From Hormiphora californensis (lineage: Eukaryota; Ctenophora; Tentaculata; Cydippida; Pleurobrachiidae): a stretch of 64,000 nucleotides of DNA. The number at the start of each line of letters is the position of its first letter. Positions within the stretch are counted from its first letter, which is position 1. This document shows, piece after piece, positions 45,521-58,665 of the stretch. The notes below the pieces were generated by a model. The model searched no databases, was not told the DNA's origin, and was given only the letters and a program-made list of their open reading frames with translations. Both the position numbers and the translations under genes were made by a program. The DNA is taken from NCBI GenBank assembly GCA_020137815.1, contig CM035351.1, positions 539,938-603,937 on the forward strand, written 5' to 3'.

Positions 45521-45685
45521 GACAAAAAATGGTAGGAGAAAGTGAGAAATAGGCTAGGAACGGATGGTGCAGGGGATGTCAGCGTTCCCTAATCTAGCTA
45601 TCATTTCCCCGAAATTCGCCCGTAGGGCGAACGGGCCTACTAGTTATTACAATCCACAAAGGATGTACAAATTAGAAAGGACCTA

Positions 45686-46478
45686 TAGTAGAGTCGATAA
45701 CTACATCGACCTCTCCCAATTGTTCCAGTTTTTGTCACATCTGTTTGGAGCCTCGACACGACCTCTAAACAGGTGTTACTTTTTCACAAACTGTTTTCAT
45801 CTTGGTGTAATCAGCAGTTGAAATGTTGCTAATCATAACAAAAACCTGACTAAATTTTTTCAACTTGGGGTAAAACCATGGGTGTCAAAAGTTAGCTCTA
45901 GGTCCCCTGAGTAACCATCCGGAGACTCTAAGAGATATTTCAAGCCGTTCTCCCGTAATCATTAATCCCGGTGGAGAAAAAAATACAATGCGGACGTACG
46001 TGAGCGCTGGCAGGCTGTTTACATGTTATTGTATGTCTCTCACTCTCTCTGGAAAAACCGCACGTGCGGTTGCGCCGCGCGAGATAACTCTTTCTCAAGG
46101 GGGAGAAAAGAGAGAGACGCACATTAACGTTATACATTAAAGTTGAGGTTGTAGGCAATTGCACGTACGTCCATACTCAAATATGTGCTCTACCGGGATT
46201 AATGATTACAGGAGAACGGCTTGAAATATCTCTTGGAGTCTCCGGATGGTTACTCAGGGGACCTAGAGCTAACTTTTGACACCCATGGTTTTACCCCAAG
46301 TTGAAAAAATTTAGTCAGGTTTTTGTTATGATTAGCAACATTTCAACTGCTGATTACACCAAGATGAAAACAGTTTGTGAAAAAGTAACACCTGTTTAGA
46401 GGTCGTGTCGAGGCTCCAAACTGATGTGACAAAAACTGGAACAATTGGGAGAGGTCGATGTAGTTATCGACTCTACTA
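45686..46478. mobile_element. Foldback element, 793 bp
   Basis: Inverted arms of about 285 bases (45686-45970 and 46190-46478) with termini TAGTAGAGTCGATA / TATCGACTCTACTA, flanked by a possible CTA duplication. The spacer is about 220 bases and non-coding, containing the palindrome CGCACGTGCG. Confidence 0.85.
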
Positions 46479-46557
46479 CTACTTTACAAACTACAATTCT
46501 GTGAATGTTGGTACATACCTTATTTTCATAATCATATCTGTGAATGATGGTACATAC

Positions 46558-46666
46558 CTTATTTTCATATCGGTGAATGATTGAATTACTGAAGATATCA
46601 TCATCTGCATCGCTATCATCTGACGCGAACTCCGTCAATCGCAGCTCCTCTGGGCGTGGCATGCCC
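46558..46666 (-). CDS. Isolated exon-like segment, acidic
   Basis: On the minus strand an acceptor-like TTTTGTAGTAG opens a frame encoding EELRLTEFASDDSDADDD and further residues, ending ENK at a strong donor AAG/GTATGT. The donor region is tandemly duplicated (a second copy about 50 bases further). The acceptor side is amplified into the minisatellite 46640-47575. Neighbouring exons of the same gene were not found, so identity is unknown. Confidence 0.35.
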
Positions 46667-47575
46667 CTACTACAAAATAGAGAATTACACGGTCGCTTGT
46701 AGTGGGAAAACGGTAATGGAAAACGAAGATACAGTAAGACGACGCATGCCCCTACTACTACCAAATAGAGATTTAGAATATTGTGGGCGTGGCATGCCCC
46801 TACTACTACTACCAAATAGAGATTTAGATTATTGTGGGCGTGGCATGCCCCTACTACTACCAAATAGAGAGTTAGATTGTTGTGGGCGTGGCATGCCCCT
46901 ACTACCAAATAGAGAGTTAGAATATTGTGGGCGTGGCATGCCCCTACTACTACCAAATAGAGATTCAGATTGTTGTGGGCGTGGCATGCCCCTACTACTA
47001 CCAAATAGAGAGTTAGAATATTGTGGGCGTGGCATGCCCCTACTACTACCAAATAGAGATTCAGATTGTTGTGGGCGTGGCATGCCCCTACTACTACCAA
47101 ATAGAGAGTTAGAATATTGTGGGCGTGGCATGCCCCTACTACTACTACCAAATAGAGAGTTAGAATATTGTGGGCGTGGCATGCCCCTACTACTACTACC
47201 AAATAGAGAGTTAGAATATTGTGGGCGTGGCATGCCCCTACTACTACTACCAAATAGAGAGTTAGAATATTGTGGGCGTGGCATGCCCCTACTACTACCA
47301 AATAGAGAGTTAGAATATTGTGGGCGTGGCATGCCCCTACTACTACCAAATAGAGAGTTAGAATATTGTGGGCGTGGCATGCCCCTACTACTACTACCAA
47401 ATAGAGAGTTAGAATATTGTGGGCGTGGCATGCCCCTACTACTACTACCAAATAGAGAGTTAGAATATTGTGGGCGTGGCATGCCCCTACTACTACTACC
47501 AAATAGAGAGTTAGAATATTGTGGGCGTGGCATGCCCCTACTACTACTACCAAATAGAGATTCAGATTGTTGTGT
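46640..47575. repeat. 48-bp minisatellite, ~18 units
   Basis: Unit GTGGGCGTGGCATGCCCCTA + CTACTACCAAATAGAGAGTT + AGAATATT with 45-51 base variants caused by the number of CTA triplets. On the minus strand each unit carries TTCTAAC (branch-point-like), TCTCTATTTGG and GTAGTAG, i.e. a copy of the acceptor of the exon at 46558-46666. The long open frames in both directions follow from the repeat and are not taken as genes. Confidence 0.9.
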
Positions 47576-47579
47576 AACA

Positions 47580-48884
47580 ACAAGATGATGAATGATGTGT
47601 ACTGTGTAGCAATGTTGTAATGTGTATTTGAATCATGGTGCAACATATATAGCGGCGTTTGTGGCTGCATCAAGTACACATCAAGTATTTACTGAGGCTC
47701 GAGTGTTCTCGACCCTCCAACACTGGATTCTTCCCTCACGTTTTAAGAGAGGGTTGGAACAAGGCAAGAGAGTGGGCATGGGTAAAAAACATTAATAAAA
47801 AGTTACATTTAACAATATAATTCCAAAAATATAGTGCTATACTAATAGTAGGTAAGGGAAACCTCAAGCAACAATTTTGTGTTATTTCCCACGGTCATAG
47901 CTCCTTCTCAATATAGAGACTCTTGTCAGCCCCCCAGGAGGTGGAGCGTGGGAAATATTGCTGGGGTTTAACTTTGAACTACCTAATGTGTTACAAACTA
48001 CCCTTCTACAATGTGGAAGGATAGTTTGTAATCTAAAAACGGAACAAGCGGGCTGCGAGACGAAACAGTTTGCTTTCCTCTGACGGGGGACTGTGGTGCA
48101 TGTCCTAGTCCTAATAAAATGGCTAGGTACCAAACTACCAAACCACTCAACTGTTTTGGCTAAATCAAAAAGTATCTGATACGGCATAACCTGAACCCTA
48201 GCTAAAAAAGTACCCTGCACTAAAATGGTTCTAACCACCAAACCACTCAACCGTTTTGGCTAACTTAACATTTATCTGATAGGAAATCGCAAGCCCTAAC
48301 CCTGTCTCCAGCCCAAATCCTAGCCCTAACGCTACTTTAGCCCTAACGGCTAACCCTAAAACCGTGAGTGCTGCCACTCAAAGGTTTTGAGTCAAAACAC
48401 CCTGATTTCAACGCCTCTCACATGTTAACATGTTAACGTGCCTGTTAAAAACTGTTATCATTAGTCTCCGGGGTCATCATCTCCGGGGTCTTCGGGCCAG
48501 AGCCCGAAGAGTTTTAGTGATCGCAATGACATTAACATTTTATACATGATTAAAAACAATAACCAGAATTAATTTATTATACCCAATTTATGTACAGATA
48601 AGATTGATTTCTATATCCATTTTACTAATTGAACCGGTACCCCGGCTTTCGCAAATGTTAACGTGTGTAAAATGCGTTGAAAATTATGAAGATCGCAATT
48701 TCACACGTTTGGGGGTGATAACTTCAAAAAGTATGACTTTTAACACCCGGATCGTATTGAAAAAAAGGCCCAAAATTACTTTGCAAAAAACAATAAGAAA
48801 AATATTTTCAGTGCCTTCTTCCTTGGTTCCTCCACTTCTCAAGCTATGCTCCTCTACCGTGAACCGTCTACGATCCTCAGGTCA
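47580..48884. other. Non-coding, short duplications
   Basis: Contains two copies of ACCAAACCACTCAACYGTTTTGGCTAA (48137 and 48237) and degenerate CCCTAA-rich sequence (48290-48360). A CTTCGGGC/GCCCGAAG hairpin lies at about 48489-48510. No gene is supported. Confidence 0.5.
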
Positions 48885-49021
48885 CTAAAGTGAAAGCGAA
48901 ACAACAACGAACTGGCTGCGCGTCGCGCATTCGTTGCGCATAACGATCTCTCCGGTGAGATCGTTATGCGCAACGTTGCGGGATGCGCAGCCAGTTCGTT
49001 GTTGTTTCGCTTACACTTTAG
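48885..49021. repeat. 137-bp near-perfect palindrome
   Basis: Outer stem 48885-48921 with 48985-49021 (37 bp, one mismatch) and inner stem 48933-48950 with 48957-48974 (18 bp, perfect, 6-base loop). CpG-rich. It directly precedes the Foldback-type element at 49055. Confidence 0.9.
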
Positions 49022-49054
49022 TTCGGTGCCAAAATCGAAAAATTAAGAGTTCGG

Positions 49055-50175
49055 GGCAGGTGAGTAGAACTTCGCTCCTAATAAAAGGCTGCAATAAAAG
49101 GCTGCAATAAAAGGCTGCAGAAAAAGGCTGCAATAAAAGGCTGCAATAAAAGGCTGCAATAAAAGGCTGCAAGGGATCACTATCCAACCAGACTAAAGCG
49201 GGGGATAGACCGAATCGTCCTCCCCTAATAGTGTTTCGTATCACGTATCGGCTGTAGTGAGACCGAATCACCCTCCCCTAACTATAGTGATTCGTGTCAC
49301 GTATCCAACTAGACCATAGGCAATAGAAAGAGACCGAGATAGAGAGCGAGTACGATTGAGAACTGAGAGTGTGAAAAATCAGAATCACGGTATGGTATCA
49401 CGTACCATGGTATCCTCTAATGAAAAGCGGTTACCAATTGACAATGAGACCTCATCGGTCCCGATACGTGATTCTCTACCGCTATGTATTCTCCATTAGT
49501 CTTTCCGTATCGATCCACGATTCAGTAGAGGTAGTCAGTAACTACTGAGAGTGTTGGTCTAATGAGGTAGGGTAGATCTATTGATTGAGCGTGTAGCACA
49601 ATCACACGTGAACCACCCAACCACTTGGTTCACCTATCATAGTATTATGTGTGATTCCGCTCTACTGAATTGTGTACATAAAGACTATTGGCGAATAACG
49701 GTAGAAAATCAGTAATCACGTATTGGCACCGATTAGGTCAAATTATAGGTAACCGCCTTTCATTTAATTAATTAGAGGATATCATGAAACGTGATACAAT
49801 ACTTGATTAGTCGTCCATGATTCGGATCTCTCACTCTCACCTCTCTAACTCTCTATCTCCGTCTATCTACCGCCTATGGTTTAGTTGGATACCAGGCACG
49901 AATCACTATAATTAGGGGCGGGTGATTCGGTCTCTCTACCGCTTATGGTAGAAAGCGATACGTGAAACAAAACACTATTAGGGGAGGACGATTCGGTCTA
50001 TCTCCTGCTTTAGTACTTTAGTCCAGTTGGATATGTGATCCATTGCAGCCTTTTATTGCAGCCTTTTATTGCAGCCTTTTATTGCAGCCTTTTTCTGCAG
50101 CCTTTTATTGCAGCCTTTTTCTGCAGCCTTTTATTGCAGCCTTTTATTAGGAGCGAAGTTCTACTCACCTGCCGA
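49055..50175. mobile_element. Foldback (FB)-type element with tandem repeats in its arms
   Basis: The arms are inverted copies of each other and each contains an array of the 13-mer AATAAAAGGCTGC (left 49078-49170, right 50042-50152). They are followed by matching non-repetitive arm sequence (CGAATCGTCCTCCCCTAATA left, inverted right). Tandem arrays inside long inverted arms are the hallmark of Drosophila FB elements; homology to them is not claimed. Confidence 0.8.
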
Positions 50176-51470
50176 GTTCGGTGCTTGGCAAACGTTGCGG
50201 GCCCCCGATAGCGCGGGATAAGGCAGCGTTTTTCAAGTTCGGTGCCAAAATTTGGGTTTTTAAAAAGCCCGAACGCGAATTTTTTAAAAATCTTGTTGCG
50301 CGCGCGATTAGATCCGAAGGATAAACAATACTTGCGCGCAGTGGGTTCGAGATTTAAAACAAGCATTTTTCGCGCGTTACGTCAATTTTAGCAAACTTTT
50401 GGTTCGGCAATTTGTGTTTTCCACCGTCAGAGACAGAGTAGCCCGTCAAATTTCAGGACCTGTCTTGCAATGTTTTGGGGGTTATACAAATCTAAACTCG
50501 ATAATATTTCTGACAGAAAACGTTTAAAAGGTGTCCGTAATGAACACATAATAATTCATGAATACAGACGCTTTAATAACAACACACATACTCTCTCACA
50601 CTCACATACACACTCTCTTTCTCTCCTTTTCTCTTTCTCTCACACACACACACTCTCCATCACTCAGTCACACATGTGTGGAATTGAACGTATCCCATAC
50701 ATTAATAACAGTGTCATTATCAGTAACAAAAACATGAATTAAACAGATTCATTGCCTCTCTACCATCTCTCTCTCTCTCTCTCAGTAAGTTCATAATATT
50801 CCTTCAGTATCTTCATTATTATTCTAGCAGTATCTTCATTATATATCCTGTCCAGTGACAGTAATCAAATCATCTTCATCTCTCGTACACTGCACCAATG
50901 GAGGCTGCTGCACAACATCAACTGGGCCAATCATCACCATCATTATTAATTATTCTTTATGGCGGGAATATCAAAAATAAATTCATAGTGTCACGTGATT
51001 ATTAGCTATCACTTATCATATAATAATCGATGCTAAGTTACCATACTAGTGATACACCTCTCTTACTACAATATTCTATCTCCCTCTCTCTCCTCTTCTC
51101 TCTTTCTCTTCTCTCTTTCTCTATCTCTATCTCTATCTCTCTCCTCTTCTCTCTCTCGGTCCACCACACGCACAACTCCCACATGGCGCTGTAAGGCCCC
51201 ATGCGAGAACAGGGTTAAATCCCCCGAGCCCGGATCCTGTTGGATCTGAGGGCCCGGGGGGCCTGCGGAGTAAAGGTAGGTAGAACTCTCTCTCTCTCTT
51301 TCTGTCTCTTCTTGTACTATCATCTCCCTCTATCACTACCACTAACATCCTCCTAGAATTGAATGCAGGAGCAGTCCAAATACACGAGTCTTTAATTTAC
51401 GTCGTCCTAATTGGTCAATTAGTTACCTAACTAATCCGTTATATTTCTATCCTCTTTACACCACGACATC
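50176..51470. other. Downstream of PDE8, no gene seen
   Basis: Holds GTTCGGTGCCAAAAT at 50238 (also at 49021), CpG-rich patches around 50285-50390, and (CT)n/(CA)n tracts at 50580-50660 and 51068-51160. No supported coding region. It presumably includes the PDE8 3' untranslated region just below 51471. Confidence 0.5.
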
Positions 51471-54400
51471 TCAACTGGGTGACAGCTCGAACGGATATGG
51501 GTTACTGTCATTGTAAGCATCCCAGTGTGTAAAGGTATCCGTTAGTTGATCAGTGAGGTGCCCAAATTCAAGGAAATCAAAGTAAGCACTGAGTAGATCC
51601 CGAGCGAACAGGTTTATAAACATGACCTGTGATTTGGGGATGTTATCAAGAGATGGGAAGGACTGGGGTAGTTGCCGCTTCTTTTCCTCAGCAATCTGGT
51701 CCCGATATTCCAGAATAATCCGGTGGGCCCATGTCCTGGAGAGGGTTGGGACACGTGAGGTGTTACTGATATCAGCGCACTTGATCGCCATTTTCAGTAT
51801 CAGTGTCTTATTCTCCTGACTAGCCGGGATCTCCTGCTGCTCTGCTCCCTCTCCGTCTACATTAGCGTTGACTGCAATGAACCTGTTGTAATACTCAAAG
51901 TGCTGGGTCATATCAGTAGCTAGAATCATACTGATGATGGATTTCCGGACCGATTTGAATGTGTCCCCGTCCAAGTTTTTGAAAATGTTGATATTCTGTT
52001 GTTCTGGCGCCTGGGTGGTGATTTTGAAGGCGTGTGCAGCATGGTGACTTTCTAACACCGCACTATCGTTGTATAACACCGCTAAGTCATGCTGGGTGTT
52101 GCAAAGGAAGGTGTTAGTACGGCCAGGGTGGTCTATATCGTGACAGATAGAGGCGATTAGGAGAGATAAGAAGTCCATTGGATCGAGGCAGGTCTCCATG
52201 CATTCAGAGCGGCAGAAGTAAGCTGCAGCTTGTAACACATCAGCTGCGTGTGTTGAGTTGTGGTAGCTGTTACTGCTGTGGTAATGGGACTCGACCAGGG
52301 CCAGCCAGTTCTTTAGTGTTTGTTCCTCTATCTTGAATATGTTCAACATACCAAACTCTACCAGGATATCAAAACCGAGGTAGTACAGGGGCCTGAAAAG
52401 GGGGGATGAGTGAGGGGTAAAGAATTTAAGAATTGAAGTATAAATATAAACACGTGGGATTGTGAACATAGTCACTAAGACAATCTAACCAACAACACCT
52501 AAACCTACCGACTGCTAGACAACTTCCCTAAACCTACCGACTGCTAGACAACCCCTTCCCTAAACCTACCGACTGCTAGACAACCCCTTCCTAAACCTAC
52601 CGACTGCTAGACAACCCCTTCCTAAACCTACCGACTGCTAGACAACCCCTTCCCTAAACCTACCGACTGCTAGACAACCCCTTCCCTAAACCTACCGACT
52701 GCTAGACAACCCCTTCCCTAAACCTACCGACTGCTAAAAAAACCCCTTTCCTAACCTACGACTGCAGAAAACCCCTTTCCTAAAACCTCCCGAGCTAGAC
52801 ATTCCCAAAACCTCCGACTGAGAAAACCCCTCCCTAACCTCCCGACTCTAAAAACCCCCTTTTCCTAAACCCACCGACTGCTAGACAACTTCCTAAACCT
52901 ACCGCTGCTAACAACCCCTTCCAAAACCTACGATGCTAGAAAACCCTTCCCTAAACCTACCCGACTGCTAGACAACTTTCCTAAACCTCCCCGACTGCTA
53001 GAAAACCCCCTTCCCTAAACCTCCGACTGCTAGACAACCCCTTTCCCCCCACCTACCGACTGTTTTGAAAACCCCCTTTTCCTAAACCTACCGACTGCTA
53101 GAAAACCCCCTTTTCCTAAACCTACCGACTGCTAGAAAACCCCCTTTCCAAAACCTACGACTGCTAGAAAACCCCCAAACCCCCTAACCAAACCGACTGC
53201 TAGCAACCCTCCTAAACCTACGACTGCTAGAACACCCTTTCCTAAACCTACCGACTGCTAGACAACCCCTTTCCAACCTACCGACGCTAGACAACCCTTC
53301 CTAACCACCGACTCTGACAAACCCTAACCCCTAAACCACCGACTGCTAAACCTACCCTCACCCCTTCCCTAACTACCACCTAGCCCAACCCCTCCTAAAC
53401 CCCTCTAAACCACCGACTCAGACAACTTCCTAAACCTACCGACTGCTAGACAACAACCCCTAAACCTACCGACTGCTAGACAAACTTTCCCTAACCTCCG
53501 ACCTAACAACCCAAACCACCCGACTGCTAGACAACCCTTTCCCTAACAAACCTACCGACTGCTAGAAAACACCCTTTCCTAAACCTACCGACTGCTAGAC
53601 AACCCCTTCCCTAAACCTAACCGACTGCTAGACAACCCCTCCCTACCCCACGTAACCAACCCTCCACCAACCTACACCCTACACCCCCTCCCAACACTCC
53701 ACCCCTCAACCCACCTAACCACCTGCTAACCCACCTTCCCCCCAACCTCCGACTCTGACAACCCCTTCCCTAAACCACCGACTGCTGACAACCACCCCTA
53801 CCACTGCTAACAACTTCACTAAACTCCGACTGCTAGACAACCCTTCCCTAAACCTACCCGACTGCTAGCAACCCCTTCCCTAAACCTACCGACTGCTAGA
53901 CAACCTTTCCTAAACCTACCGACTGCTACCCAACTCCCCTAAACCTACCGACTGCTAGACAACCCCTCCACCCCTGCTAACAACCCCTTCCAACCTACCG
54001 ATGCTAGACACCCCTTCCTAAACCTACCGCTGCTAGACAACCTTCCCTCCACCGACTGCTGACAACCCCTTTCCCTAACCTACCGCTGCTAGACAACCCT
54101 CTTCTCAAACCTACCGACTGCTAACAACTCTCCCCTAAACCTACCGCGCTAGACAACCCCTTCCTAAACCTCCACCCAGACAACCCTTCCCACCGACTGC
54201 AAACCCCTTTCCAACCTAACGACGGAACCCTTCCCTAAACCTACCGACTGCTAGACAACCCTCCTACACTGCTAACAACTTCCTAAACCTACCGACTGCT
54301 AGAAACCCTTCCAAACCTACCGCTCCTAAACCCCTTCCCTCAGAAACCCTTAAACCACTGCCTAGACAACTCCCCCAACCCTACCGACTGCTAGACAACT

Positions 54401-57400
54401 TCCCTAAACCTACCGACTGCTAGACACCCCTTCCCTACCGCTGCTAGCACCCCTTTCCTAACCACCCGACTCTAGACAACCCCTTCCCTAAACATTAAAA
54501 CACCCTGTCTAGACCAACTCTCAACCTACGACCGACCAACCCCTTCCAACTAAACCTCCCCTAACACTCCGTAAAACCCCTTCCAAACCTACCACCTAAC
54601 ACCCTTCCCTAAAACCACCATGCTAGAAATTCCTAAACCTACCGACTGCTAGACAACCCCTTTCCTAAACCTACCGACTGCTAGCAACCCCTTTCCTAAA
54701 CCTAACCGACGCTAGACACCCCTTCCCAAACCTACCGACTGCTAACAACCCCTTTCCCCTAAACCTACCGACTGCTAGACAACTTCCCACCTACCGACTG
54801 CTAGACAACTTCTTCCCCCTAAAACCACCTGATCAACCCCTTCCCTAAACCCACCACTGCTAGACCAACTTTTCCTATCCTAACCAACTGCTAGACAACT
54901 TACCCCTAATCCCTACGCTAGACAACTTTCCTAACCTACCGACTGCTAAACTTCCAAACACCGACTGCTAGACAACTTCCTAACCCTAACACTGCTAAAC
55001 AACTTCCCTAAACCTTCACTCTACCCAACCCCTCCTAGACAAACCCTCTAAACCCCTCCAAACCTACCGACTGCTAGACAACCTCCCTAAACCTACCGAC
55101 TGCTAGACAACCCTTCCCTAAACCCACTGCTAGAACCCCTCCAAACCACCTCCTAACACCCTTCCCTAAACCAACCACTGCTAGCCAATCCCTAAACTAC
55201 CGACTGCTAGCAACCTTCCTAAACCTACCGACTGCTAGACAACCCTTCCTAAACCTACCACTGCTAGACACCCCTTTCCTAAACCTACCGACTGCAAACA
55301 CTTCCCCCCACCTACCACTGCTAGACAACCCCTTCCTAACCTACCGACTCCAACCCCTTCCCTAACCTACACCCCCTACCAAACCCCTAACCCCTAAACC
55401 TCCGACTGCAACAACCCAACCCCTAACTCCGACTGCTAACAACCCCTTCCTAAACCTACCGACTGCTAGACAACACCCCTAAACCTACCGATGCTACAAC
55501 CCCTAAACCTACCGACTGTAGACAACCCCTTCCCTAAACCTACCGACTGCTAGACAACCCCTAACCCCTAAACCTACCGACTGCTAGACAACCCCTAACC
55601 CCTAAACCTACCGACTGCTAGACAACCCCTTCCCTAAACCTACCGACTGCTAGACAACCTTCCCTAAACCTACCGACTGCTAGACAACCCCTTCCTAAAC
55701 CTACCGACTGCTAGACAACTTTCCTAAACCTACCGACTGCTAGACAACTTCCCTAAACCTACCGACTGCTAGACAACCCCTTCCCTAAACCTACCGACTG
55801 CTAGACAACCCCTTCCCTAAACCTACCGACTGCTAGACAACCCTTCCCTAAACCTACCGACTGCTAGACAACCCCTTTCCTAAACCTACCGACTGCTAGA
55901 CAACCCTTCCTAAACCTACCGACTGCTAGACAACCTTCCCTAAACCTACCGACTGCTAGACAACCCCTTCCTAAACCTACCGACTGCTAGACAACTTCCC
56001 TAAACCTACCGACTGCTAGACAACCCCTTCCCTAAACCTACCGACTGCTAGACAACCCCTTCCTAAACCTACCGACTGCTAGACAACCCCTTTCCTAAAC
56101 CTACCGACTGCTAGACAACTTTCCTAAACCTACCGACTGCTAGACAACCCCTTCCCTAAACCTACCGACTGCTAGACAACCCCTTTCCTAAACCTACCGA
56201 CTGCTAGACAACCCCTTTCCTAAACCTACCGACTGCTAGACAACCCCTTCCTAAACCTACCGACTGCTAGACAACCCCTTTCCCCCCACCTACCGACTGC
56301 TAGACAACCCCTTTCCTAAACCTACCGACTGCTAGACAACCCCTTCCCTAAACCTACCGACTGCTAGACAACTTTCCTAAACCTACCGACTGCTAGACAA
56401 TCCCTTTCCTAAACCTACCGACTGCTAGACAACCCCTTTCCTAAACCTACCGACTGCTAGACAACTTCCTAAACCTACCGACTGCTAGACAACCCCTTCC
56501 CTAAACCTACCGACTGCTAGACAACCCCTTCCCTAAACCTACCGACTGCTAGACAACCCCTTCCCTAAACCTACCGACTGCTAGACAACCCCTTCCCTAA
56601 ACCTACCGACTGCTAGACAACTTCCCTAAACCTACCGACTGCTAGACAACCCCTAACCCCTAAACCTACCGACTGCTAGACAACCCCTAAACCTACCGAC
56701 TGCTAGACAACTTTCCTAAACCTACCGACTGCTAGACAACCCCTTTCCTAAACTTACCGACTGCTAGACAACTTCCCTAAACCTACCGACTGCTAGACAA
56801 CCCCTTCCCTAAACCTACCGACTGCTAGACAACCCCTTCCCTAAACCTACCGACTGCTAGACAACTTCCCCCCACCTACCGACTGCTAGACAACTTCCCC
56901 CCACCTACCGACTGCTAGACAATCTAACCAACAACCCCTAAACCTACCGACTACTAGACAACTTTTCCAGTTCGAAGATATCGTAATCCCACTCTTTCCG
57001 TTTCGTGAGATTATCCTGGATTAACACAGGCAGAGAGGTCATACTACTGCTGAAGGCCACCATCGATTCTGTTGAAAAAGAGGGAAATATTAACAGGAGG
57101 GGAGGGGAGAAAACAACTTTATAAAAATATAATAGTAGGGGGTGATGAGGAGGGGGAGGGGAGGGAAACAGCTATACATATGAGGAGGAGGAGGGGAGGG
57201 ACACAACTATACAAAATGAGGAGGGGGAGGGGAGGGACACAACTATACAAAATGAGGAGGGGGAGGGGAGGGACACAACTATATATCACGAATAAAATGA
57301 TTGCGTTATGTTATATATCGGATACTAATTAACGGGTACAGATTGTGCAATAATGATGGTGGGGCATCCGTCACATACAGGCAAAAAGGGGAGGGGAGAA

Positions 57401-58599
57401 ATAGCAAGTACTAAAATATGCAACCTGGGTACCTCTAACCGTCACATGTACAGGTAAAAAAGGGAGGGAGAAAGGAGCAAAAAGGGGAGGGGAAATAGTA
57501 ATACCTCTGTGTGATAAGATGGTATCCCCGGTAAGGGATGGTCTGGTATTCCGACCCTCCATCAGCCCATCCATGAAACCCAGCGCCTCTGGATCCTCTG
57601 TTAGACTGGTGGATCCAGTGGTGTAGAGTTCTGAGGATCGTAGCATGCCCATCATGTTCTCTATTAGATTGGGAGGTAACTGGGGGCTCGTATCCTGGAG
57701 GTTCCGTAACATGCCCAGTATCTGGAGAGGGAGTTGATTTAGGGCACAAAACCACAATTTAGGGCACAAAACCACAATTTAGGGCACACAACCACAATTT
57801 AGGGCACGAAACCACCATTTAGGGCACAAAACCACAACACCCACAATCCACATAACACACAACCCCCAGTTGAAAATGTAACCCCATGCCGACCGTGGGG
57901 GGGGGTTGCCATGGTGATATTTGGTGACCATGACAACCCCCTTACCAACCATCATCCACACAAGTACCTTAATAATAGGGGCATCCACTTGTTTCGAATA
58001 GCGGCGACTTTGTGTGTTACTAAGACTATTTATCGAGGTATTCGATGACTCTGTCCTCACTCTCCCATTACTCATTCTTCGCATGCTGTTTCCACCTGAT
58101 TTACTGTAGCAGTTCTTGCAGGCGGGGTTCGATTCTTGGCGACATGTCACGAAATGGGAGGGTCTAAAGGGGAGAGTAAGACATGTTACGAAATGGGGGC
58201 CGGGATGTGTCACAGGTCAGATCGAGACGAGTACTAATAAATTTATATGGCAGTGACGGCATTGCAATGACGTCACTCTAATATAAAGGGTGTACTAGAG
58301 ATGATGCTGTACCTTGACATCTCTCCATCAAAGATTGGTAGTATTTTCATCTCCACTGAAACTGGTTCCTGGCCCTGTCGATTGTTAAACACCAAACCGT
58401 CCCAGCCCTTACCATCAACCTTCGAGCGAGATATCACGTCGTGTATACCCTGAAATAGAGATATGATGTATAATGACGTGGTGTACATGAAATTATGAGT
58501 ATTTCCCACCACGCACTACCGTCCTTGCTATCTATCCATAGCCCAGTGCTAATTTACATACACCAGAGACCGACGGAAGTAATTGCCACCACGAAGAGA

Positions 58600-58665
<66 letters not shown>

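Noticed and set aside
46656-47588. Long repetitive open frames on both strands through the 48-bp minisatellite
   Set aside because: Frame openness follows from the unit sequence and is seen on both strands at once; unit lengths vary by non-multiples of three and no signal peptide or conserved context is present.
48290-48360. Telomere-like CCCTAA-rich sequence
   Set aside because: Only degenerate, irregularly spaced copies; no array, and it lies inside a contig. The CCTAAACCTACC satellite is likewise explained by the PDE8 donor, not telomere.
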